From Welwitschia mirabilis (Eukaryota > Gnetophyta > Gnetopsida > Welwitschiales), in contig JBOZIK010000001.1 of NCBI GenBank assembly GCA_051453625.1, forward strand, positions 2,494,622 to 2,558,621: a stretch of DNA of 64,000 nt, written 5' to 3'. Position numbers and translations under genes: made by a program. The notes under the pieces are model-generated. The model saw only the letters and a list, made by a program, of their open reading frames with translations, had not been told where the DNA came from and made no database searches. This document shows, one piece after another, positions 33,701 through 43,947 of the stretch. How positions within the stretch are numbered: the first letter of the stretch is position 1; every line of letters begins with the position of its first letter.

Positions 33701-35635
33701 AAGTGATTTCCATCAAATGACACTTATATCTCCATGTTTCATAAAGAATTACCAAGTTTTTATAATTTACATATAACTAATTACATGATTACTCCTTATC
33801 CTTGTAGCATCATGGTCTTTGTGACACATGATAGCCAACATATTTATAGCTTCTATATGTAACGTCTACTCTTCATATGAAGTTTTAAAACCTTTAATTT
33901 GATTAAACTTATTTATTCTTTCACCTATTATAAATATTTTATTAATATCTGGTATCCTTCTTAGTGATATTTTTTAATCTTATTTGTTGTTACTTATTTT
34001 CATAATGCATGAACATGAGATTTAATGGATCTAAAATACTCCCACTTACATCCTTTAGTGAATTGATGCATCAAATAAAAGCAAAAAGACAAAAATATTA
34101 GTAAATAATAACACATCTTTAACAAATAAAATAGTTGCAAAGTACTTGAAATGGACTTAGTAAATTGAAAAATTTCTTCGGAGACATAGAGAGATGTAGG
34201 AAAGTATGACCATCATATTTATATTTGTAAAATTCAATTATACAAAGGAAAAAGACAGAACAAAAAGTCTACCTCTTACCTTTTATAGATTGATTTTATA
34301 GATTTCACTATGGAAATTCAAAGAAAGTTTAAAGTGTCCATTAAATTTACCTTTATTTAATTTGATAAGTTCATTTATTTCCAAATTTAATGATGTATGT
34401 GATATGAATTTTGGAAATTATTCATCTAAAGTACACATCTATATCATTTGTTAAAGAAAAGATAATGGGATGATGTTAACACTATCCCATCTTAATAGTG
34501 TTTAGGAAGTGAGTAGGAGAAAAGTAGATTTTTCTTTTTCTTTTTTTATAGAACAAACCATGGCTTCTTATACTATTTTAACCTTTAACTGGACACTTTA
34601 ACACTTGGCAAGTGAAGCTTATAGGAAAATGATTCCACAGGTACTTTGAAAATTACTCTTCCTTCAGATATACAAATGCCAATTCTTAGACATTGTTTTA
34701 TTCTAACTCTAGTGCTCATGAAAACATGGGCAAAGGTAGATTGGTGCATCTTACTTACCTTTAAAGATGAAATATGGTTTAGATGAATTACTAAAGCTCA
34801 TCTTCATTAATCAAGAATAACATGGTATTGGCTATTCTGTCAATTTCCATGGAAATTAAAGCTTCATTACTAGGTGCTTCAATAAATATTTTTAAAACAT
34901 CTCTAATATCCCTATTTGCTATAACATGTTAATGTTAGTTTGATTATTTTGATGTTCTACAACAGAGGATTGTAGTAATTTGGCTATGGGATAGAGTTCA
35001 TTCTTATCTTCTAGTGCTTCATAACACTTCGATGCTTTACAGGTGCAAAGTTCTTTTTTATCCTCTTAATTTATGTTTTGATGTTTTTCATTTCTCTTTA
35101 GTTTTGTCAATTGGAATTTAGGGGTACCAGTCTTTAATGGAGTCATGTTTCATTTCATAGGAAACATGAATCATGAATTTTGTAAGAACTAATTTCTCCT
35201 AGGATTGATTTATTTGATTTCTACAAATTTTGATGTTTTATTACTAGATGAAAATAAACTTTTCTTTCTTCCTTCCTATATTTCTAGTTTTAGATAAAAT
35301 ATTATGATTTTAATCCAACTTATAAATTTCACCATAACTAACATATGGTTACCAATGTTAGTTAATGAAACAAATGAATTTATTTTACTTTATTAATAGT
35401 GATAACTATCTATTATAACTTCTTTTAAAGTTTCATTACCAAACTTATTTTTCTTGCTATCACTTTTACTTTAGGATGAAATTATTAAATTATGAATTTA
35501 AAGATTTATTAGGTTCATCTTAATCACCTTAGAAATTTGACCTTTATCTCTAAATTATTGTTTCATTAGGGTCATCTGAAAATTCAAACCTTTACCTCTC
35601 ATATCATGTTGGAAGATTAAATGCATAAAAGTGAT
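33701..35635. other. unassigned internal region of the minus-strand LTR element
   Basis: AT-rich, with no gene motif on either strand. The minus strand has a purine-rich word AAGTGGGAG (about 34054-34046) followed by TATTTTAGATCC. This resembles a copia polypurine tract plus LTR start and could mark yet another inserted element, but I found no partner copy. Confidence 0.35.
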
Positions 35636-35644
35636 TTGATACCA

Positions 35645-36153
35645 TGTTGGAAGTTTAAGTGTGTGGAAGTTCTTTAATGTCATGTTTGACATTTGAGTTC
35701 ATGAAACCAAAATAATGCATATAAATTCTCTATGACTATGTTAGAGGTTTATGTACAAGTGGTTTGTGTGAATGCAGTTTTAATAAATTACTGAAGCTTT
35801 AAGTTGATTCATCATAATACAGGAAAATGAGTGAAAAGGAAAAACCAAACTTTATGTTATATGAAATGGTTGAGCATGATTAGTTAAATAATCAATAATA
35901 AATGAATGTTACAAATAATGAACTAGCTATCTAAGTTTTTAACTTGGTTTAGTGTGATTCTTAATGTTCATACTTCTTCTTATCTAATGGATTGATATTG
36001 TTATCCTTTTTTTTCCTTTCCACTTGATCTTCGTCTTTATATCGTGTTTTACTAGATGGAAATGTTGTGTCTTTTAGATATAAAATGAAATACGTTGCTT
36101 CACATTTTATTTACTAAGTTAATATATGTCTTAACAATTATATTAACTTGACA
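35645..36153 (-). repeat. intact 5' LTR of the minus-strand element
   Basis: It starts tgttggaag (35645) and ends ttgaca (36153) in plus orientation. It is about 509 bp long. Imperfect repeats of 'catgttggaagtttaa' occur at its left side (35606, 35643 and 35682), as in the split copy. Confidence 0.65.
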
Positions 36154-37600
36154 TTAGTTATGCTATTTAAGAAGGAAAATAAATAAGACTTAAATAACTA
36201 TGGATTAATAATAATTTTTAATTATTTTGTAGAAAAATAAGGAACTATCATGGAAGTAAAAATTAGTAGGTCTCAAGTAAGCATTTAGTAATGTCATTCT
36301 ATATTTAGATCATCTTATCATATTAAAGCATCTTATTAGTCAATGTAAAAATCTAAATAACTAGAAATTCATTTACTTTTTGGATTTCTCTAAAATATAT
36401 GATTTAGTCATTAGGAATAAACATTAGTAGTGATTACAAAATATTAGGTACCTAGTAACTCTATTATCTACAAGTTAGAAGTTGTATAAAGAGGTATGTA
36501 TCTGACTCGAAAAACACTATTTCTCAAGAATATGTGATGTTTCATAGTTTTATTACTATTAAGAAAGATTTTCTCCTCTCTCCTATATTTTTGGAATATT
36601 TATTAATGAATTAGTAATTAGATAAATGAAATCTCCCTTAGTCATTTAATACGGGTAAGGGATTATCCTATGGACCTCTTATTTTTGGTGGATGATGTTG
36701 CATTAATTTATAAAATAAATCCATGTCTACAACAAATGCTACATATTTTGCATAATTTTTGCTATCAATTTGAAATGAAGATTATTGTTTAAAAAACAAA
36801 AAGAAAAAAGGTTGCTATGGTTGGTGTTTTATGTCATATGAATTGTTTATTTTAAATAAGAAATGGATATGTTGAAATTATCCCATGCTATAAATACTTG
36901 GATTAAAATTCTCTAATAATTATAGATGGAATAAGTGCATCACTTAAAAGGATCTTCAAGGTATGAAATCCTTATTTTCTTTGAAGAACAAATGCAAAAA
37001 AAGAGGTAATTTTATGTAGGAATATTCATAGAAAGTTTTTTACATTATTTTTCAATCAGTAGTTCTTTATATTTGTGTTGGGTTTTTGCATTAGCAAATA
37101 AAAACTGGAAGCAAATAGAGGAAATTCAAAAATAATTCTTATTGGATGAATTTAAGTTAAAACACTAAACATAGTATGATATTATATTTCTTGAAGTTAA
37201 ATGGATGCCATTAGAGGTAGAAAGTATTTGTCAATTTATAGCTTATGTTCATAACCTTTTAAATTGCGCTATTAATAAATTTCTTAAAATAGTGTTTCAA
37301 GTGACTTAAGGAAAAGGTTGCTTTTATTAGGAAAAAATTGCATTGAAAGATAGAACATTAAAGAATTTGAGAAAACACAAATGGAAAGAAACAATTTTAT
37401 TGAAATAATATTGCAAGAGGAATCCTTGTAAAGACAACTTATTTAAGTGTTATTATTCTCCTTCATCTATAAATTCAAACTAGTAAGGCAAGAATGAGAT
37501 CTTAGTATTTTAGAATTGAAATAGGTAGAAGGTTTTAAGTTCCTTGAGAAAAGCAGACATGTTGACTATTCTAACTTGAATATTACTAAAGATGTATATC
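36154..37600 (+). pseudogene. RTE-like LINE reverse transcriptase relic
   Basis: The plus strand reads FLLSPIF-L (about 36572-36590), then LLFLVDDVALI at 36676-36708, LQQMLHILHNFCYQFEMKI and VEIIPCYKYLD. This is the RTE-clade pattern LLFADDVVLI, LQ..L..L..FC...G..+N and Y.YLG, with Ala of the active site changed to Val and both Asp kept (36691-36696). Further on, FLLDEFKL and later LEVESICQFIAYVHNLLN (about 37211-37264) fit the C-terminal part of such proteins. Stops and frameshifts are frequent. It is placed directly beside the minus-strand LTR. Confidence 0.7.
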
Positions 37601-37734
37601 TTTTCTATCTAATATATTCTTAGAGTCTTAATAGACATAATAAAAAACTTGTCAGTTTTAGTTTCAATTAATTATTGATACCATGTAAATTAAACAATGA
37701 GGGATGTTGAATTTAAAAAATGTTTGATGATCAT

Positions 37735-37940
37735 CCCTTCCCAAGGGCCTTTTAATCTAGTAATAAGTCATCTAAAAGTTCAAACCCAGAACCTTATAAA
37801 TGGAAAATGAGTGTCCAACCAATTAAAGTACCACCCAATTGACATATACATTAAAATATAGTTTGAATGAATGAAGTTTTAAAGTTATGGGCTTCATAGC
37901 GTAACAAATAGACATCTAAAGAAGCCTTAACCTTATAAAT
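37735..37940 (-). repeat. tRNA-related SINE-like repeat (two diverged copies)
   Basis: On the minus strand TACTTTAATTGG (37830-37819) resembles box A, and GGGTTTGAACTT (37787-37776) resembles box B, 31 bases apart, as in the internal RNA polymerase III promoter of tRNA genes. A second, weaker copy lies at about 37905-37970, sharing 'aaccttataaatgga' and 'agtgtcc'. Cloverleaf pairing is not evident, so this is a tRNA-derived repeat and not a tRNA gene. Confidence 0.55.
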
Positions 37941-37964
37941 GGATAGAAGTGTCCCATAAATTAA

Positions 37965-38100
37965 ATTACCCTAATTAACTAATACATTAAAATATAATTT
38001 AACTAAATTAACTTTTAAAGTTAATCTTAAACATTACCCTAATTAACTTATACATTAAAATATAATTTAACTAAATTAACTTTTAAAGTTAATCTTAAAC
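37965..38100 (+). repeat. 68-bp tandem duplication
   Basis: Bases 37965-38032 and 38033-38100 are the same except for one visible base (taactaata against taacttata). The duplication is recent compared with the surrounding decay. Confidence 0.9.
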
Positions 38101-38932
38101 ATTGGTTTAATTGTTTTGAAGTGTTTCCATTTCGTTTCCAAGACATAATGAGAGGAAATCTTTTTAGTTTCTTATCAAAACTGACATGCAGCTCTTCCCA
38201 TTTAACTGCCCCACTACACAGGAAAAAAAATATGCGAAAGGCAAAACAGGCCAAGAGGCACGGAGATAAGAAGGCGTTTGGGGCGGAGGTGAACGAGGAG
38301 GCTGACATGCCAACAAAAACTCCTGCAATATGCCCAGAATCAAAACAAAAGGGTCACATTCTCCTCCCTCTGTGAACTTCCAAAAAATTCCATATTCCAA
38401 AGAGGTTTAAATCCAGTGATGCGCATCTGCGCATTGATTTTTGTTTCCAGAAGGGCTTTTGAGTCGTTTCAGACATGCGTGAGTGCTCAGAGAAAACCTT
38501 AAAACGAAAGAACCAACATAACTGAAAGGGATATCTGGGAAATAGTTCAATGCCCACCTGGGATAGCCTCTCTGTTCTTTTTGGGCCACTTTCAATTTGC
38601 CCATCTCTCTTTCAGACTGCATATGGAAGCTTTTTCCTTCCATCTTAAAAATCCTTCAGAAAACTTCTCGACTTTATCTCACTGTGCACTTTTCGGACTT
38701 GCAGAACGCTTTGAGTGGCAGGACTTACGTTGCGTGGACAAATGAAACCGGCAGAAAAGCAAAGCAAGTGAGAAAGACGTTTTTTAATCTTATCTTATCA
38801 TCATTCTGCTTTTATTTCTCAGTTTTTTCTGCATGANNNNNNNNNNCTAACTGCACTTCAAAGCCTAAATTTTATATCTCGTTATTTAGACGTACACCGT
38901 CTTCAAGAGCTTAACGATGGCATGTGGCTTAG
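38101..38932 (+). promoter_or_regulatory. upstream region of the Dof-like gene
   Basis: This segment is clearly richer in G and C and in CpG than the neighbouring DNA, which suggests a gene-proximal, weakly methylated island. I found no certain TATA box. A possible 5' UTR intron runs from GT at 38768 (context caa|gtgaga) to AG at 38889 (T-rich, ttatttag), 122 bp including a 10-N gap (38837-38846). The frames in this stretch (for example 38121-38375 and 38597-38836) have no known domain. Its role as promoter plus 5' UTR is inferred from position and composition. Confidence 0.5.
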
Positions 38933-39075
38933 ATGATGGACGCAGAGCGCAGAATAATTGCGTTGATTCGAAGTCACCTGCCGGAAGCAACTTTCCAAAT
39001 GATCGACGAGGAAAAGAACAGATTAGTGTTCCGGATGGGCGTCCCCGAGCCTTTGAAGAACATGGCTGGATATAG
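38917..39075 (+). CDS. upstream ORF overlapping the Dof-like start
   Basis: The ATG at 38917 is in strong context (A at -3, G at +4: aacgATGG) and opens a 52-codon frame ending at TAG 39073-39075. It starts 16 bases before the first ATG of the main frame and overlaps it by about 140 bases in another frame. The peptide (MACGLDDGRRAQNN...) has no known domain. If it lies in the mature mRNA it should lower translation of the main frame. It could also be absent from the mRNA if transcription or splicing starts later. Confidence 0.4.
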   Translation: MACGLDDGRRAQNNCVDSKSPAGSNFPNDRRGKEQISVPDGRPRAFEEHGWI

Positions 39076-39493
39076 AGATCTGCTTAAGGCCCTCAAACGG
39101 TCTTCGTCTGCGCCATCCTGCACCTTCTGCGATTCACGAAACACGAGATTTAGATACTTTGATAATTCTGCTTCTGCTAGAGCTATTCAGCCGCGTTACC
39201 GCTGCCAAACTTGTCATTCTCTGTTTACTTTCGGTGGCAGACGCTATTCTTCCTCCAAAACCAAAGGCGAAACCGAAACCAAAACTGCACCAGCGACTGC
39301 AACGAAAAATCCACCAGAGAAACCACAGACGCCCGTTTGCAGTCAGTTCTCCTCTGTTCCACTTTCTTCCTCTTCTGCTTCCTCTCGCAGCAATGTTGTT
39401 TGCAAGAATTTCGATGACAATGTTCAGTATGAATGTCCCGTTTTCTTTGATTTCTTTAAGATGGAGGAAGAAAAGTTTAAATCTATTCCCTAA
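38933..39493 (+). CDS. Dof-like zinc-finger protein, variant finger
   Basis: This 186-codon open frame in the GC-rich island is the only long undamaged one in the window with a recognisable host domain. Residues 63-103 read CTFCDSRNTRFRYFDN, then QPRYRCQTC, then FTFGGRR. These match the plant Dof finger (CxxCxSxxTKFCYYNN, QPRxxCxxC, WTxGGxxR), a DNA-binding transcription-factor domain that recognises AAAG sites. Cys63, Cys66, Cys91 and Cys94 are the expected zinc ligands. The central loop has 24 residues instead of the usual 21, because SARAI-type residues are inserted before QPRY. The conserved Trp is Phe, and the basic NVPVGGG tail is missing. Residues 1-60 are unassigned, and 110-156 are Thr/Pro/Ser-rich. 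TAG lies in frame directly before ATG 38933. ATG 38936 has the better context. DNA binding is inferred. Confidence 0.8.
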   Translation: MMDAERRIIALIRSHLPEATFQMIDEEKNRLVFRMGVPEPLKNMAGYRDLLKALKRSSSAPSCTFCDSRNTRFRYFDNSASARAIQPRYRCQTCHSLFTFGGRRYSSSKTKGETETKTAPATATKNPPEKPQTPVCSQFSSVPLSSSSASSRSNVVCKNFDDNVQYECPVFFDFFKMEEEKFKSIP

Positions 39494-39560
39494 AAAATTG
39501 GCTTTTTCTTTTTGGCTTTTTCTGTCACAGTTAATTAATAAATAAATATTTTACCGTTAT
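39494..39560 (+). terminator. 3' UTR with polyadenylation signals of the Dof-like gene
   Basis: Two overlapping AATAAA hexamers occur at 39537-39542 and 39541-39546, about 45-50 bases after the stop codon, preceded by T-rich sequence. This fits a plant polyadenylation region. The cleavage site cannot be fixed from sequence. Confidence 0.6.
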
Positions 39561-42500
39561 CACGTGCCATGAAATTTCTCCACTTTTTTTAAATAAATTA
39601 TTTTGTTTTGTATTAATGTTTTGTATCTATGCTTAATCAATTGGTGCGTCATTTATGTTCTATATCTTTAGATTTTTACCTCGTAAATTGAATCTTCCAT
39701 TTGAAAAGTAGTGGGTTCAAACGTTTAGTTCTTTAGTTGGTATAGATTTTTACTTGGATTCTCTACATTTAATGAGTAAGGAACCAAAACATATCTTGTA
39801 CCCCTAAACCTTCGATCGCTGCTCATTATATTTTGAGACCACTCAACTAGCATGGATTATCAATTGGGGGGATACTTCTCCTTTAGTCATGAGGAACATG
39901 GATTGGAACCGTTGGAATCTTTGCATGGCACATTATGAGGCTTTCATGTAATTAGATTATTCGTTTTACTTCTAGAAAGAAGTTTGAGGCCTTAAAGTGT
40001 AATTAAATCACTCATGTTATTATCATTTTGGTGAAATTAAGTCAATTGCTATCCTATTATAGGGTATAATCAAATCACATCCTTGCTTATTGATTTCCTA
40101 AAAGAAGAAAGCACCTTTTTATTTTTTGGTTATTTCTTGTAAGGATTACTAAGACTTTAAGACACCTAAAGTTGCATACCCTTAATATTCTATTTATTAC
40201 AAATAATTTTGGCCATTTTTGTAAGCATTATATTTTATTATGTAATTAGTCTTTATTTTTATGGATAATGTATCATAAAAGACCCCCTAAATAAGGTAAC
40301 TTGTTATTTTGCCAAAGTTAAAGATATTTGAGAATAATTTTAACTTAATATGGTTGATATCCTTTGATGATTTGGAATATTTCAAATAATGATCACTTAA
40401 ATTAGTCAATTGGAAAGTTAGAAAAATTGATAAACTTACAAGTACTTCGTAAAATCTAAAGTTGTTGGTTATGTAGACATGAGTTAAATTTTACTTTTGA
40501 CTTGAATCTTAACTGAGGAATTTTATTACAATGGTTAAGCATTAGATAAAAAATTAATTAAATAAGAAAAATAATTAATAATAAGAAAATAATAGTAATT
40601 TGTATAGAAATTATGTAATTATAAGTATTCTTTTTAATGAATGCATTCATGATTACTTTCATATTAAGAAACCAAGGACTAGTAGATCTCTAGATATTGT
40701 TGATGATGTTAGGATTTTAACAATTTTATTAGATATTTAAGAATGATTGTAATTTGATATGATTTTACACCCTTTCATATAGTTATCAATAATTGGTGAT
40801 ATAGAAGATTCTAGTTAAGGATTAATGGAACTTAATTAATCAACAAGTAGGGGTAGTTGAGTAAGTTAGAAATAACTTTGCAAAAACATAAAGTTAGTAA
40901 TGCTATTTAACATTTGTTATGCTTTAGTTTCATCTTAGAACTTAACCTAGGATCTTTACTCAAAAAATTACCTTAATTTAGATAAATTAATTAAATAATG
41001 AGATTATTTAATAAATAAATAATAGAAATAATTCAAATAGTAAAGTGATTATCAGTATTCAGTTGAATGGTTCTTAGTTTAATATTATGAAGCTAGAACA
41101 TAGTAGATAACTTCATATTAGAAACTTAACTTCATTTTTGTCCATTCATATTACTTTGAAAAGGTGAGTTCATGAACTCAATACTAATAGTTGAATCCAA
41201 GAGGAAAGAAACCATTAATAATTGATTATCTACTTTACTTGAAATTCAAGCTTCTTAGGATAGTGTTACATTGAGTTTCTTGTGTGGCATCTTGTAGCAT
41301 TCAACTTAATCAAATACTTAAAAATATGCATAATCTCAAATTCTTCTAATTATGAAGTCATTCAATCATAAGAATCAGATCTAACTCTCATAAAACACAA
41401 GGATTTAGAGAGAACACTTATATCTACTTGACAAATAGTGGATTATCAAGTGGTGCTACATAGTTTTTGTTAAAATTTCTTTTTTGATTATTATTTCACT
41501 AAGTGATCCTAAGAATCATATCTATAAGAAAAATGTTTAACAATTATTCTTCATTAACTTACATTATATGTATATGTATATGTATGTATGTATAGGGGTG
41601 TGTGTGTGTAAGGGCATGTGTGGGTGTGTGTGTAAGAACCATAATTATCATAAGAAGATACGCATAAAAGGAAAAATGATGTCAAAATATTAATGGTACT
41701 GTAATTATTATATAATTTATTATTTGCTAAATGCATGACTTCCCTCTTAAATATTTGTTGTCTTCTTCTAAGTATTGCTATAGATTTGCAGGTATTTATT
41801 TACCATAGATTGCATATCTACTCTAGGGGAATAGATTAATATTCCTTAAATCTATAGGCAATATATGTTATCAAAGGAATTTGGCCACCTCCTTAGAACT
41901 TTTATAATACCATTTGTCAATGCTCCATCCACATGCATGCACTTTATGTTAGATTTCTGAATAAGGCATGCATGTGCATGACACATTTAATTAGTTAAAA
42001 ATGTAATATCCTAAGAAGTTTGATTAGATTAATTAATTAGTTAAGAGTTAATTGGTTTCAATTCAAAATTAATAGGATTGACATCCACAAAAATGAGAAG
42101 ATGATGAATATTTATTAGATTCAAAATAGTAAAAATATTGAGTTAATTTCATGCTTATCTTACAAGCTCCATTCCCCTTTACTACCACTGTCATGCTACT
42201 TGGAACTAACAAGATATTTGAAGAATATCTTCTTGTGAGCCTATATATGGAAATATTTTTTGAATATCCAATACAATATATCTAGAAATAGTTGGAATAG
42301 TACTTGAAAATGAACATGAAGAAGTCATTATAGCTTAAAATATCTTGCCCTTGCTTAAGGTCTTTAAGCTTGAAAGGCTACTTGTCAAATTCCATCTTAG
42401 AGTCTTGGAATACAACCTAATTTAGAAAAAAGGTAATAGCTCTTCTATAAGGCTTATCTCCAAATTCTAGATAAGGGAGATTCCTTGTGAAATAGATCTT

Positions 42501-43290
42501 CCTTTAAGAGGTGGAAATCTATGTGTAAGAATATTTCTTATTTTTTCTTTGTTACACCTGCTTATAAAGTGCTAATATGAGAATTTAAAAGAAAATCTTT
42601 GAAGTCATAAAAGGAGTCGATATGTGTTCCAATGACAAGAGTTGGCTGTTTTTAAGGTAAGAACAAAGGACGTGAATCATTGAATTGCTTGAATTTACTA
42701 AAAATCCAACTACTGAAAATGAAAATGAGATCAATCATGTAATTAAGAGTATATGATTTAAATACACTAAAATATAATTCTTTAAGATATCAATCTACTA
42801 AAGGTTTTTGAGATGTAGGATTTTCTATTCAAGTTTAAGTTCTTCTTTAATTTACATTGCAAAAAATCCTATATGATCTTTTCATAATGAATCAATTGAG
42901 AAAAGAATCTTTGAAACTGTGCGAACTTGGTATTTAAGAAGTAAAGTTTTTAAAAACGTTTTCCTATAACTAAAGATATTCTACTAATAGAAATTTTAAC
43001 AAATCATAACCTAATCATATAAACCTTGATAGTCATCTGGATGAAATTTATCATAGAAGTTTACCATCAACAATTATTATATTGAAAAGCAAATGTCATT
43101 CTTAGATTTTTTTTTTTTGTTACAAGCTTATCAAAGCATAACCATTTATTACATTAAATTTTAGGTAAATTATATAGGATGATTATTCAATTATTACCAT
43201 ATATATAGAGAAAAACAAATAATTTTAAGTTGTTGAATATTAGGTTTAAATGACAATTATATTGTAATTGTCATTTAAAGAGGTTGAAGA
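39561..43290. other. AT-rich intergenic region
   Basis: No coding motif was found on either strand. It contains a (TATG)n/(TG)n microsatellite at about 41565-41634, an 11-bp inverted repeat of RY type (41930-41976) and one possible plus-strand SINE-like fragment around 39680-39725 (gaatcttccatttgaaaag followed by gggttcaaac). Everything else looks like decayed sequence. Confidence 0.55.
41565..41634 (+). repeat. TATG/TG microsatellite
   Basis: 'tatatgtatatgtatgtatg' is followed by interrupted 'tgtgtgtgtg' and 'gtgtgggtgtgtgtgt' runs. The open frame on the minus strand across it, with Thr-His repeats, is a by-product. Confidence 0.85.
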
Positions 43291-43311
43291 ACATAACAAA
43301 TGGTCTAATTA

Positions 43312-43491
43312 CACCCAACCAGGCCATCTAAGGATTCAAACCCACAACGTCCTAAATGAAGGATGAATATCTTATTATATAGAGACATGATTTAAAATTG
43401 CCACCTAATTAAGGCATTCAAGGATTCAAACCTGCATCTTCATAAATGAAGGATGAGTGTCTCCTTGCATAAAGACATAATTTAAAATGCC
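43312..43491 (-). repeat. tRNA-related SINE-like repeat, two tandem 90-bp copies
   Basis: Two adjacent units (43312-43401 and 43402-43491) share 'aaggattcaaacc', 'ataaatgaaggatga', 'gagacat' and 'atttaaaatgcc' type words. On the minus strand each has GGTTTGAATCC (43342-43332 and 43432-43422), close to the box B consensus. The segment between the boxes resembles the repeat at 37735-37940 (gacactcat-ttccattta). Confidence 0.6.
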
Positions 43492-43689
43492 AAGTACTAA
43501 GATTTAGATGATAGTCTTATGTAAAATCATCATATTAACTATAAACTTATTTTCAATATCATTTTGGCACTACATTTTTCATAAATCTTCAAAAAAAATT
43601 TAATATTACCATTGATTTTAGCAGGGAAAAAAGCTTATTAGAAGAAATAAAAATTGTCTACACAAATGAGCAAAGATTTCATTTCATTT

Positions 43690-43942
43690 GGACTTCATCT
43701 CTATGACTCTATGCCCTCCCAGGTGCAGCTTTGTCTGTGTGCCAGCCTATGGAGCTACTCTTAGGTAATTTTTTTAATGCTTGTACCACTCTATGCTCAA
43801 TATTGCTTTTTTCTTTGTTTTCCTTTTCCATTTCAGGTAATATACTCAAGTTTAGATAGTTTTATTTCAGAATGGGAATTATCTGTTACTCCATCTTCCT
43901 TGATTCGTCCCTGCCACTCTGGTGCCTGCGATACCTGCATGC
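43690..43942 (+). other. GC-richer segment with an intron-like block, left of the copia insertion
   Basis: The stretch 43764-43837 begins gtaatttttttaatg and ends in a long pyrimidine run plus cag, like a plant intron, and the flanks are less AT-rich. The open frame 43777-44001 runs into the copia LTR. Joining the flanks over the supposed intron leads to stops in all three phases. This could be a remnant of a host gene fragment, but no family is recognisable. Confidence 0.3.
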
Positions 43943-43947
43943 TTAAA
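43943..43947. repeat. left target-site duplication TTAAA
   Basis: ttaaa directly before the 5' LTR is repeated exactly at 50273-50277 after the 3' LTR. Confidence 0.85.

Larger units (their letters stand above)
32421..36153 (-). mobile_element. minus-strand LTR retrotransposon relic
   Basis: The right LTR (35645-36153) is intact, with the complement of a tRNA-Met primer-binding site (ttgatacca, 35636-35644) at its left edge. That makes it the 5' LTR of a leftward element. Its partner on the left (32421-32681) covers only the second half, and the first half is found at 17744-17995. The internal part (32682-35635) has no recognised gag or pol, only a coiled-coil-like minus-strand relic at about 33160-33700. 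Confidence 0.6.

Noticed and set aside
37735-37940. A functional tRNA gene
   Set aside because: Box-like words are present, but no cloverleaf with paired acceptor and anticodon stems can be drawn.
38121-38836. Short frames on both strands upstream of the Dof-like frame as separate genes
   Set aside because: No domain and mutual overlap. The segment is better explained as promoter and 5' UTR.
39159-39545. 128-codon frame overlapping the Dof-like frame
   Set aside because: It is an alternative frame of the Dof-like coding sequence, and its product has no domain.
41554-41736. Minus-strand Thr-His-rich peptide
   Set aside because: Translation of a TG/TATG microsatellite.
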